DNA of 52,933 nucleotides from Cryomorphaceae bacterium (lineage in GTDB: Bacteria; Bacteroidota; Bacteroidia; Flavobacteriales; Schleiferiaceae), in the NCBI GenBank assembly GCA_011525035.1, contig WTIZ01000030.1, positions 1 through 52,933 on the forward strand, written 5' to 3'. The notes under the pieces were generated by a model. It was not told the DNA's origin. It saw only the letters and a list, made by a program, of their open reading frames with translations, and searched no databases. The translations under genes and the position numbers were made by a program. Shown here in pieces: positions 43,444 to 51,628 of this stretch. Every line of letters begins with the position of its first letter. Within the stretch, counting starts at the first letter, position 1.

Positions 43444-44768
43444 GAAAACTAGGATTGCTCTTTCTGTCTTTGTGCTTGTCTAGCACCGTAAGTGCTCAAG
43501 AGAAATTCACCTTGGCTTTGGCCCAGGAGTATGCGCTTGACCATGCCTACGGTGTACAGATTGCCAAGCTTGAGATAGAGCGTGCCAAACAAATTTACCG
43601 TCAGAACCTTGCTTACGGTTTGCCTCAGGCATCGGCCAGTGGACAATACATTTACAATGTCGAGCTTGGTGCATTGGTGACCGATTTTAACGGCGATGGT
43701 GTTTTGGACGAGTTGGTATTCGGAACGGACTACCAGGCCCAGGCCGGTTTAGCGGTGAATCAGTTGATTTTCGACGGATCCTATGTTGTTGGACTTATGG
43801 CAGCGAAAGTTCTCAAGGACGGTGCTTCTATCGGTATGGAGCAGAGCAAAGCCGAACTTAAAAGAGAAGTGGCCAAAGCGTATCATTTGGCGTTGTTGAG
43901 CGAGGAGAGCATCGGCGTATTGAAGGCGAACGAAGGCTATTTACAAGACCTCGCTTTTGAAATGCAAAAAATGAACGAGGCGGGTTTGGTATCTAAAGCG
44001 GATGCCGATCAGATGATGCTCAACTACAACAACATCAAGAATGCTGTTCGCTATGCGGAAGGTCAAGCGAAAGTGGCGAAGATGCTTCTCAAGCTTCAGA
44101 TGGGATTCCCGGTGCAGCAAGATATTTTGTTGGCAGACCAGATGGATGCCTTGGTGGTTGATGCCGCAGCAGCGTCTGCCATGGCCGATATAGCTTTTGA
44201 CCCGACGAAAACAATTGACTACATGGGTATGGAAAACCAAGTGGACGGTGCAGAGCTTCAATTGCTCAATCAGAAATTGGGGTACCTGCCTTCTATAGGT
44301 GTGAGCTACCAGAACAACATCCAATATATGAGCGGCGAGGCCAACATTTTCGGTGATAACGCGGTAGATATACCGAGCAGCTTGGTGGCCGGGAACATCA
44401 GCATTCCTCTATTTACTTCAGGCAACGGACGCGCCAAAGTGCAGGAAGCTAAAATTCAGCGCGATCAAGCAAAGATTGGATTGCAGCAAATGGAAGATGG
44501 ATTGGTGATGCAGCATGCTGCATTGGTCAACGACTTCCACCAAGGAATTGCAGATTACCTCGCTCAGAAAGAAAGCGCAGCGCTTGCGAAGCGTATTCGC
44601 GATCAGAGAAGGTTGGAATACAAAGAGGGGATGACATCTTCGATGGAATTGACCCAGAGTGAAGCACAATACCAAGAGGCGTTGCAGGCCAAATTTATGG
44701 CTGCCCAGAATGCCTTGGACAAGAAGTCCGAACTGGAATACTTAATGACTAAACAAACACAGAAATAA
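43440..44768 (+). CDS. TolC-family outer-membrane efflux protein
   Basis: A 442-residue exported protein (signal peptide to about TVSAQE) made of two similar long helical halves, as in TolC/OprM. Sequences such as LALAQEYALDHAYGVQIAKLEIERAKQ in pieces and the later ELTQSEAQYQEALQAKF match the family's coiled-coil pattern. It would form the outer-membrane channel of the tripartite pump encoded here. It overlaps the regulator gene by four bases and is 9 bases before the adaptor gene. Confidence 0.93.
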   Translation: MRKLGLLFLSLCLSSTVSAQEKFTLALAQEYALDHAYGVQIAKLEIERAKQIYRQNLAYGLPQASASGQYIYNVELGALVTDFNGDGVLDELVFGTDYQAQAGLAVNQLIFDGSYVVGLMAAKVLKDGASIGMEQSKAELKREVAKAYHLALLSEESIGVLKANEGYLQDLAFEMQKMNEAGLVSKADADQMMLNYNNIKNAVRYAEGQAKVAKMLLKLQMGFPVQQDILLADQMDALVVDAAAASAMADIAFDPTKTIDYMGMENQVDGAELQLLNQKLGYLPSIGVSYQNNIQYMSGEANIFGDNAVDIPSSLVAGNISIPLFTSGNGRAKVQEAKIQRDQAKIGLQQMEDGLVMQHAALVNDFHQGIADYLAQKESAALAKRIRDQRRLEYKEGMTSSMELTQSEAQYQEALQAKFMAAQNALDKKSELEYLMTKQTQK

Positions 44769-44777
44769 GAACAGGAC

Positions 44778-45911
44778 ATGAAAAAAGTAGTATTCATTTT
44801 AAGCAGTATTGCACTTGTAGCATGTGGGGCGCCAGAAGAAGTGGGCACCACGGATGAGCTAAAAGCAAAGAAGGAGGCATTGGTTTCTTCACGCGATAGC
44901 ATTAGCGCGCTTATTTCTGAAGTTGAGCTTCAATTGGCGGCACTCGATACCAACAAAGTATACGACGTAGTGACTTCGAAGTCTGTAGAGCCAAGCATGT
45001 TCTTGCATTACTTCGATGTCTTCGGTATGGTCGAGGCAGATAAGAGCATCAATTTATACACGACAGCTAGCGGGACTGTAAAGAAGATCTACGTGAAGAA
45101 CGGACAGTCTGTGAAGAAGGGCCAATTGCTATTGTCTCTAGACACAGATATCATGATGTCTTCATTGGCAGAGTTGCAGACTGGATTGGAATTGGCCAAG
45201 ACGGTTTTTGAAAAACAACAGCGTCTTTGGATGGACCAGCAGATTGGTTCTGAAATTCAATACTTGCAAGCCAAGAACAACTACGACGGTTTGGTGCAAA
45301 AGGTGAAAACCTTGAAGGAGCAGATTGAGCTGAGTGAAATTCGCGCGCCGTTTGCCGGGTCTATCGACAACATCTTTGCGAAGGAAGGCCAGTTGGCGGG
45401 TCCACAGATGCCTGCCATTCGTTTGGTGAACACATCAGGGGTGTATGTAAAAGCTGACGTTCCAGAGAGCTACGCAAATCGCGTACACGTTGGAACTCCA
45501 GCGAGTGTAGCCTTTACTTCTATGGATTATGAAGTGGCTGCAGAGGTGCTACAGGTGGGTCAATTCATTCAAGAAGGTAACCGCACATTCTCTATCAATG
45601 TAAGCTTGCCTGAGGCAAACGGTGTGAAGCCAAATCAGATGGTACATGTTGCACTTCAGGATTACAGAAACGACGAAGCGTTGACGGTTCCAGCGAGCCT
45701 AGTGCAACAAGATGTCGAAGGCAACGACTTCATCTACACCTTGAAAAACATTGAAGGAACAGACCGTTACCAGGTGGTAAAAACTTGGGTAACTACAGGT
45801 CTAACATTTGAGGACCAAACGGAAATCGTTTCAGGCCTAGAGGCTGGAATGCTTGTGGTAGAAAAAGGATCGCGTAGCGTTCGTACGGGTCAAGAAGTAG
45901 TATTGGGTTAA
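44778..45911 (+). CDS. RND efflux periplasmic adaptor lipoprotein
   Basis: A 377-residue membrane-fusion protein. The lipobox is ALVAC (Cys16), so it is anchored by lipid. Order: a short coiled coil (about 25-55), the barrel-sandwich lipoyl-like half (GTVKKIYVKNGQSVKKGQLL), a helical hairpin (about 125-190), the second lipoyl half (IRAPFAGSIDNIFAKEGQLA), a beta barrel and the membrane-proximal domain. It links the RND pump with the TolC-like channel. It lies 22 bases before the pump gene. Confidence 0.94.
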   Translation: MKKVVFILSSIALVACGAPEEVGTTDELKAKKEALVSSRDSISALISEVELQLAALDTNKVYDVVTSKSVEPSMFLHYFDVFGMVEADKSINLYTTASGTVKKIYVKNGQSVKKGQLLLSLDTDIMMSSLAELQTGLELAKTVFEKQQRLWMDQQIGSEIQYLQAKNNYDGLVQKVKTLKEQIELSEIRAPFAGSIDNIFAKEGQLAGPQMPAIRLVNTSGVYVKADVPESYANRVHVGTPASVAFTSMDYEVAAEVLQVGQFIQEGNRTFSINVSLPEANGVKPNQMVHVALQDYRNDEALTVPASLVQQDVEGNDFIYTLKNIEGTDRYQVVKTWVTTGLTFEDQTEIVSGLEAGMLVVEKGSRSVRTGQEVVLG

Positions 45912-45933
45912 TCCCTAAATCCATCCAAACAAC

Positions 45934-48900
45934 ATGGAAGAGAAAAAGAGTTTAATCAAGCAGTTCGGACCCTCCACCTTTTCGGTGAAGAACCGTATGA
46001 CGGTGTATGTACTGACCGTAATCATCTTCGCGGCAGGTATTTTTAGCTACACCTCGATGCCTTCTGAGGCATTCCCTGAAATTGTAACGCCAGAAATCTA
46101 CGTCGGTACTCCTTACCCTGGAAACTCTCCAGTGGATATTGAGAAGCTGATTACCCGTCCTTTGGAGAAGGAAATTAATGGTATCTCGGGCGTGGATGAG
46201 ATCAATTCTACTTCGGTAGAGGGCTATTCGACCATCCAAGTAAAGTTCAACTTTGACGTCACCCCAGAGGATGCCCTTAGAAAGGTGAAAGACAAGGTGG
46301 ACGCGGCCATGGGCCAGCCAGACTTCCCTACAGATTTGCCGGCAGACCCTAACGTATTTGAGCTGAACTTCTCGGAATTGATGCCGATTATGAACATCAA
46401 TATGTCGGGTGAATTTTCCCTAGACCAACTCAAGGACTATGGCGAATACCTCGAGGAGCGCATTGAAGATCTGACCGAGATTTCTAAAGTGGACATCCGC
46501 GGTATCGACGACAAGGAAGTGCGCGTGTTGGTAGACACGAAAAAGTTGGAGAGCCTCGAGCTGAGCTTCCGCGACATCGCTGGGGCCATCCAAAACGAAA
46601 ACATGACCATCTCAGGTGGTAACCTATTGGTCGACGGCTACCGCCGCAACGTTCGCGTGGTTGGTGAGATTCGTGAACTCGACGAATTGCGCAATGTGAT
46701 CATCAAGAGCGAGAAGATGCAGCTTGTGCGTCTTGCAGATGTGGCAGAAATCGAATTTGATGAGGTAGAGCGTGAATCCTACGCGCGTCAGTACGGCGCT
46801 TCGGTAGTTATGCTTGATGTATTCAAGCGCTCTGGTGAAAACCAGATTATTGTAAGTGAAAAAATTGCCGGCCTGCTGGAGGATTCAAAGGACGATTACT
46901 TCCCGGATAACTTGAGTATTTCGGTGACCAATGACACCTCTGAGCAAACGAAAACTCAGGTGGCCGATCTAGAAAACTCCATCATCTTCGGGATGCTCTT
47001 GGTGGTATTGGTATTGATGTTCTTCCTTGGATTGCGCAATGCACTCTTCGTAGGGATCGCCATTCCAATGTCTATGCTTATGAGCTTCGTGATACTGAAC
47101 GCGATGGGCATCACATTGAATACTATCGTACTCTTTGCCCTCGTATTGGCGTTGGGTATGCTGGTAGATAATGGTATTGTAGTCGTTGAGAACATCTACC
47201 GATTCATGGACGAAGGATATTCGCGCATCGAAGCAGCGAAACTGGGTGCCGGAGAGGTAGCCTTGCCGATCATCGCTTCTACAGCAACCACGTTGGCAGC
47301 CTTCCTGCCACTGGCCTTCTGGCCAGGTCTCTTCGGCGAATTCATGAAGTATTTGCCGTTGACACTCATCACTGTACTTTCTTCTTCGTTGTTCGTTGCC
47401 TTGGTGATCAACCCGGGACTTACTTCAGCGCTGATGAAAGTAGAGGAAGCACCATTGAACAAGAAAAGATTGAACATGATTTCGATTGTGGCCATCGTTC
47501 TAGGTGCCCTCATTGCCTATGGTGCAGGTGCCATGGCTTTCGGAAACTTGTTTATCTACAGCGGGGTATTTGCCCTCATCTATGCGTACCTGGTAGTTCC
47601 TGCTACAGCGTGGTTCCAAGGCAAAGCGCTTCCAGCATTAGAAGGTGGCTATAAGGGCGTGTTGAATTACGCCTTGAACGGAAGAAAACCTATGGTATTC
47701 TTCATCGGAACCTTTGTACTTCTTGTATTCTCTGGAATGCTCTTAGGCGCTTTCCCGCCGAAGACTTTGTTCTTCCCGGAGAACATGCCGAACCAGGCTA
47801 TGGTATATATCCAGATGCCGATTGGAACAGACATCGAGGAAACCAATGCGGTGACTTTGGAGCTTGAGAAAGAGGTGATGGCCATTGTAAACGAGTTCAA
47901 TTTTACCGACGAGAACGGCGACCTTCAGAACTACATGGTAGAGTCTGTGATTGCCCAAGTGGGTGAAGGAACTTCGGATCCAAATGCCGGTCCTTCGATG
48001 GCACAGACGCCAAATAAAGCGAAGATTACCGTGCAGTTCCACCCGTTTGCCGAGCGTTTAGATACAGAAGGCAACCGCGTGAACAGTGCAGACGTACTTA
48101 ATAAGATTCGTGCTACGCTGAGCAACTACCCTGGTGTGGTCGTGAGTGTAGCCAAAGACAGCAATGGGCCGCCAACAGGGCCTCCAGTAAACATTGAGAT
48201 TGCAGGGGACGACTACTTTGAATTGGTCCAAACGGCCGATGAGATTCGTACGTTCATTAACTCTAAAGGTATCGCTGGTATCGAAGAGTTGAAGCTCGAT
48301 GTTGAAACGGGTAAGCCGGAAATGCCGATCGAAGTAGACCGTATTAAGGCGCGTGCGCTGGGCTTGAGCTCTGCACAGATTGGTGATGCGATGCGTACTG
48401 CACTTTTCGGTAAGGAAGTAAGCCGATTCAAAGACGGTGAGGACGATTACCCAATCAACCTTCGTATGACGGACGAGTACCGCTACAATGTGGAAGATTT
48501 GATGAACCAAAAAATCACCTTCCGCGATCAAGCGACTGGCCGCATCAAGCAAGTGCCTATCTCAGCTGTCGCCAAGGCAAAGAAAACTTCGACGTTCTCT
48601 TCGGTGAAGCGTATTGACTTAAAGCGCGTAATCTCTGTGCAATCCAATGTGCTCGAGGGTGCCAATCCAACCGAGGTTGTAAACGCCATCAAAGAGGTGA
48701 TGAATGATTACGAATTGCCGCGTGGAATTAAGGTAGACTTTACAGGAGAGCAAGAGGAACAAGCGAAGGAATTGAGCTTCCTTTCTGGGGCCCTACTCAT
48801 CGCAGTATTCTTGATTTTCCTCATCCTTGTGAGCCAATTCAATTCTGCCTCAACACCATTCATCATCCTGGTGACCGTAGTCTTCTCCCTCATTGGGGTA

Positions 48901-49386
48901 TTCCTAGGTTTGGTCATCTTCCGCATGGAATTTGTCATCATGATGACGATGATTGGTATCATTTCACTTGCGGGTATTGTAGTGAACAATGCCATCGTTT
49001 TGATCGATTTCATCAAGCAGTTGACCGCACGTAAAAAAGAAGAGTTGGGAATGGAGGAAAGCGACAAGCTCGCCAATCCTGAGCTTATCGAGGTCATCGT
49101 GGAAGCGGGCCGTACGCGTTTACGTCCAGTACTATTGACGGCCATCACAACCATCCTTGGTTTGATCCCACTAGCTACCGGTATGAATATCAACTTCTAT
49201 ACGCTCTTCAGCGAGAACGATCCGAACATCTTCTTTGGAGGTGATAACGTGGTGTTCTGGGGGCCAATGTCATGGACGGTCATCTTTGGCCTGACTTTTG
49301 CAACCTTCTTAACACTCGTGATTGTACCAGTGATGTACTTCTTGTTTGAAAGAATGCAGCGCTTCTTTGCGAGATTAATAGCGTGA
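45934..49386 (+). CDS. RND-family efflux transporter permease
   Basis: An 1150-residue inner-membrane pump, about 100 residues longer than AcrB, with twelve predicted helices and two large periplasmic loops. The first helix follows NRMTVYVLTVIIFAAGIF. Helix 4 reads LGMLVDNGIVVVENIYR: Asp412 aligns with AcrB Asp407 but the next position is Asn413. Helix 10 reads AGIVVNNAIVLID, with Asn1018 at the place of AcrB Lys940. The pump therefore has a changed proton relay, as in many Bacteroidota relatives. An extra hydrophobic pair is seen at about 510-560 between the two halves. The substrate is not predictable. Confidence 0.94.
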   Translation: MEEKKSLIKQFGPSTFSVKNRMTVYVLTVIIFAAGIFSYTSMPSEAFPEIVTPEIYVGTPYPGNSPVDIEKLITRPLEKEINGISGVDEINSTSVEGYSTIQVKFNFDVTPEDALRKVKDKVDAAMGQPDFPTDLPADPNVFELNFSELMPIMNINMSGEFSLDQLKDYGEYLEERIEDLTEISKVDIRGIDDKEVRVLVDTKKLESLELSFRDIAGAIQNENMTISGGNLLVDGYRRNVRVVGEIRELDELRNVIIKSEKMQLVRLADVAEIEFDEVERESYARQYGASVVMLDVFKRSGENQIIVSEKIAGLLEDSKDDYFPDNLSISVTNDTSEQTKTQVADLENSIIFGMLLVVLVLMFFLGLRNALFVGIAIPMSMLMSFVILNAMGITLNTIVLFALVLALGMLVDNGIVVVENIYRFMDEGYSRIEAAKLGAGEVALPIIASTATTLAAFLPLAFWPGLFGEFMKYLPLTLITVLSSSLFVALVINPGLTSALMKVEEAPLNKKRLNMISIVAIVLGALIAYGAGAMAFGNLFIYSGVFALIYAYLVVPATAWFQGKALPALEGGYKGVLNYALNGRKPMVFFIGTFVLLVFSGMLLGAFPPKTLFFPENMPNQAMVYIQMPIGTDIEETNAVTLELEKEVMAIVNEFNFTDENGDLQNYMVESVIAQVGEGTSDPNAGPSMAQTPNKAKITVQFHPFAERLDTEGNRVNSADVLNKIRATLSNYPGVVVSVAKDSNGPPTGPPVNIEIAGDDYFELVQTADEIRTFINSKGIAGIEELKLDVETGKPEMPIEVDRIKARALGLSSAQIGDAMRTALFGKEVSRFKDGEDDYPINLRMTDEYRYNVEDLMNQKITFRDQATGRIKQVPISAVAKAKKTSTFSSVKRIDLKRVISVQSNVLEGANPTEVVNAIKEVMNDYELPRGIKVDFTGEQEEQAKELSFLSGALLIAVFLIFLILVSQFNSASTPFIILVTVVFSLIGVFLGLVIFRMEFVIMMTMIGIISLAGIVVNNAIVLIDFIKQLTARKKEELGMEESDKLANPELIEVIVEAGRTRLRPVLLTAITTILGLIPLATGMNINFYTLFSENDPNIFFGGDNVVFWGPMSWTVIFGLTFATFLTLVIVPVMYFLFERMQRFFARLIA

Positions 49387-49418
49387 AAATACCCAACCTA
49401 AGCTCTAGATTAAGCTAC

Positions 49419-49456
49419 AATTCCAGCGGCGCACAGCGCCGCTGGAATTTTTATTT
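49419..49456 (+). terminator. Strong terminator of the RND efflux operon
   Basis: A perfect 14-base stem (49419-49432 with 49436-49449) closes a 3-base ACA loop, followed by a T-rich stretch (TTTATTTTT). The stem is nearly symmetric with A residues on its left, but the next gene runs in the same direction, so it mainly separates the efflux operon from the DXS-like gene. Confidence 0.93.
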
Positions 49457-49487
49457 TTCACCCGATTTTTTGCGCTAATTTTATCCA

Positions 49488-51062
49488 ATGATTGAGCGCT
49501 TGCGCAACATAGAACCTGTCAACTTAACCACCTTTACCAACGAACTCAAAGAAGAGATCGTAGCACGTGTAAAGGATAAGATTCCTCACTTAGAATCTTC
49601 CCTTGCTGTGGCGGAATTAACGGTGGCTCTGCATTACCTATTGAACACTCCTGAAGACGTACTCATTTGGGATGTTGGACATCAAGGCTACGTCCATAAA
49701 GCCATTACTGGACGCTTGGAAGCCTTGGGTACGCAACGCACCAAAGATGGAATAAGTGGGTTTTTGAAACGCGATGAAAGCCCGTATGATTTCTTTGGGG
49801 CTGGACACGCATCTACCTCATTAAGTGTGCTTACTGGAGCATGTATTGCCGATGCAGCATCGGGCCGCGAGCGCAAGCGCGTAGCGGTGATTGGAGACGG
49901 CTCTATGACAGGCGGTCAAAGCTTTGAGGCATTGAATCATTTAGCCACTCTAGCAGGAGATGCGGTGGTTGTTCTCAACGACAACGACGGGAGCATAGAC
50001 CCAACGGTAGGAGCGTTGCACGAGGGCAACCGTTATAGCAGTTATATCCAAAGTCTAGGCTGGGAATACAGCTACCTTGCCGAGGGCAATGATGTTTTAG
50101 CGCTACTTGAGTCCTTGAAATCGGTCATTGATCGTGGCGGCAAACAGGTGCTTCATATTCGTACCACTAAGCCGCACTTAAGCAAGAGTAAATCCTACCA
50201 ACCAGGAACGACCTTCCAGTGGTGGGCGGCGGAGCAGATGCGTTCGATATTAAAGTCAGACGACAAATTGCGGGTATTCTCTCCGGCGATGTTTGCAAGC
50301 AGCGGGTTTGGTCCATTGCGTGCAGAATTCCCAGAGCAGTTTATTGATACAGGGATTAACGAGCCCCATACAGTGACCGCTGCGGCCGGTATGGCCGCTG
50401 CCGGTGGACGAGCCTGGGTACACATCTACAGTACCTTTTTGCAGCGTGCCATGGACCAAGTCATTCACGATGTAGCGCTTCAAAACCTACCCGTCGTCTT
50501 CTTGGTTGATAGAGCCGGTTTGGTCGGTGCGGACGGTCCTACGCATCACGGTGTATTTGATGCAGGTTATCTAGCGGATGTACCGAATGCAACTGTCTGG
50601 AATCCTCGTAATGGCGATGAACTTCAAGCTATGATGGCAGAAGCCTATTCGAGGCAAGATTTGCTGGAAGGGCCCTTATTTATTCGCTATCCAAAAGCCA
50701 AAACGGTTTGTGGCACTGCGGAGAAATTTGAACCTAAGAAGTGGATTTCACGAGAAGAGTCAAATTCGTTGCTGCTTTCTACGGGCGCACTTTCTTCCTT
50801 TGTAGCATCTGGCGTTTTTGATCACTTACATGTAGGTCAAGTTAAACCGCTACCTCAAGATTTAGCTGAAATCCTTAAAGGTTATACCAATGTTTTGGTC
50901 CTTGAAGAGGGTCTAGGAACAGGGGGCTTATTTGGTGCTGTAGCAGGCCTTGTAGCCGATAAAGACCTGGAAGTGAAACTGGTGAAAAGGAAGATTTCTG
51001 ATGAATTCACGAACCACGGCAATAGGCACGAGTTATTAAAGGAGTTGGGTCTCATTCCATAA
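49488..51062 (+). CDS. Short 1-deoxy-D-xylulose-5-phosphate synthase-like enzyme
   Basis: Thiamine-diphosphate enzyme of 524 residues, about 100 shorter than E. coli DXS. The catalytic set seems kept: His34 in HLESSLAVAELTVALHY, His65 in WDVGHQGYVHK, GDGSMTGG at 137-144, NDNDGSI, Glu292 in INEPHTVTAAAGMA, and Arg342/His353 in VDRAGLVGADGPTHHG. The deletion lies mainly before Glu292, in the linker that is partly disordered in known DXS structures. The usual AEQH is NEPH. It may be the DXS of this organism or a paralogue; without the genome this is open. A TAATTTTA box ends only 4 bases before the ATG. It is followed by yceI after 25 bases. Confidence 0.82.
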   Translation: MIERLRNIEPVNLTTFTNELKEEIVARVKDKIPHLESSLAVAELTVALHYLLNTPEDVLIWDVGHQGYVHKAITGRLEALGTQRTKDGISGFLKRDESPYDFFGAGHASTSLSVLTGACIADAASGRERKRVAVIGDGSMTGGQSFEALNHLATLAGDAVVVLNDNDGSIDPTVGALHEGNRYSSYIQSLGWEYSYLAEGNDVLALLESLKSVIDRGGKQVLHIRTTKPHLSKSKSYQPGTTFQWWAAEQMRSILKSDDKLRVFSPAMFASSGFGPLRAEFPEQFIDTGINEPHTVTAAAGMAAAGGRAWVHIYSTFLQRAMDQVIHDVALQNLPVVFLVDRAGLVGADGPTHHGVFDAGYLADVPNATVWNPRNGDELQAMMAEAYSRQDLLEGPLFIRYPKAKTVCGTAEKFEPKKWISREESNSLLLSTGALSSFVASGVFDHLHVGQVKPLPQDLAEILKGYTNVLVLEEGLGTGGLFGAVAGLVADKDLEVKLVKRKISDEFTNHGNRHELLKELGLIP

Positions 51063-51087
51063 AATATCGAGGCCCCTCACCTTAGCT

Positions 51088-51624
51088 ATGAAAAAACTAT
51101 CCCTATTCCTTGCTGTGCTCTTTGCAGGAAGCGTTTATGCTCAAACAAAATCATTTGCATCATCATCAAAAGCCACCTTTGAGGTTGGAAACATGATTTT
51201 CAACACCGTTGAAGGAACTATTGCTGGAGCACGAGGTACCGCAGAATACGATGAGGGTATTCTTGTGGCCATTGCCGGAACATTGGATGCAAACACGATT
51301 AAGAGCGGAAATACCACTCGTGATTCCCACTTGAAGGACAAGGAAGAATTCTTCAATACTCGGGCGACTCCTAGAATTGACTTTACAGCCAAGGAAGTCG
51401 TATTTGTTGGAAAATCCTCAGGGGTAACCACTTATAAACTCAGAGGCTCCCTTACCTTGCGGGGAGTATCAAATGAAATTGAGATCGAAGTAGAGGAAAC
51501 TTCGGCCAATCATTTGGTAAGCACCTTTACCGTGAATAGAGACCTTTGGGGTCTTGGCGATGGCTGGTCCAAAACAATAATTGCGCGAGACATTGAGGTA
51601 AGGGTGGATATCTACCTAGAATAA
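51088..51624 (+). CDS. Exported YceI-family lipocalin-like protein
   Basis: A 178-residue protein with a signal peptide (MKKLSLFLAVLFAGSVYAQ) and a YceI beta-barrel domain, which in structural homologues binds polyisoprenoid or similar lipids. Family landmarks are STRDSHLKDKEEFFNT (here TTRDSHLKDKEEFF), PRIDFTAKEV and the repeated SLTLRGVSNEIEIEV. It follows a DXS-like gene of the isoprenoid pathway, which is suggestive of a shared lipid theme but could be chance. The helicase gene begins 4 bases after its stop. Confidence 0.9.
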   Translation: MKKLSLFLAVLFAGSVYAQTKSFASSSKATFEVGNMIFNTVEGTIAGARGTAEYDEGILVAIAGTLDANTIKSGNTTRDSHLKDKEEFFNTRATPRIDFTAKEVVFVGKSSGVTTYKLRGSLTLRGVSNEIEIEVEETSANHLVSTFTVNRDLWGLGDGWSKTIIARDIEVRVDIYLE

Positions 51625-51628
51625 ATAG

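Noticed and set aside
48058-48552. Antisense open frame within the RND pump gene
   Set aside because: The plus-strand pump sequence is unmistakable and unbroken; this frame has no start context and no domain.
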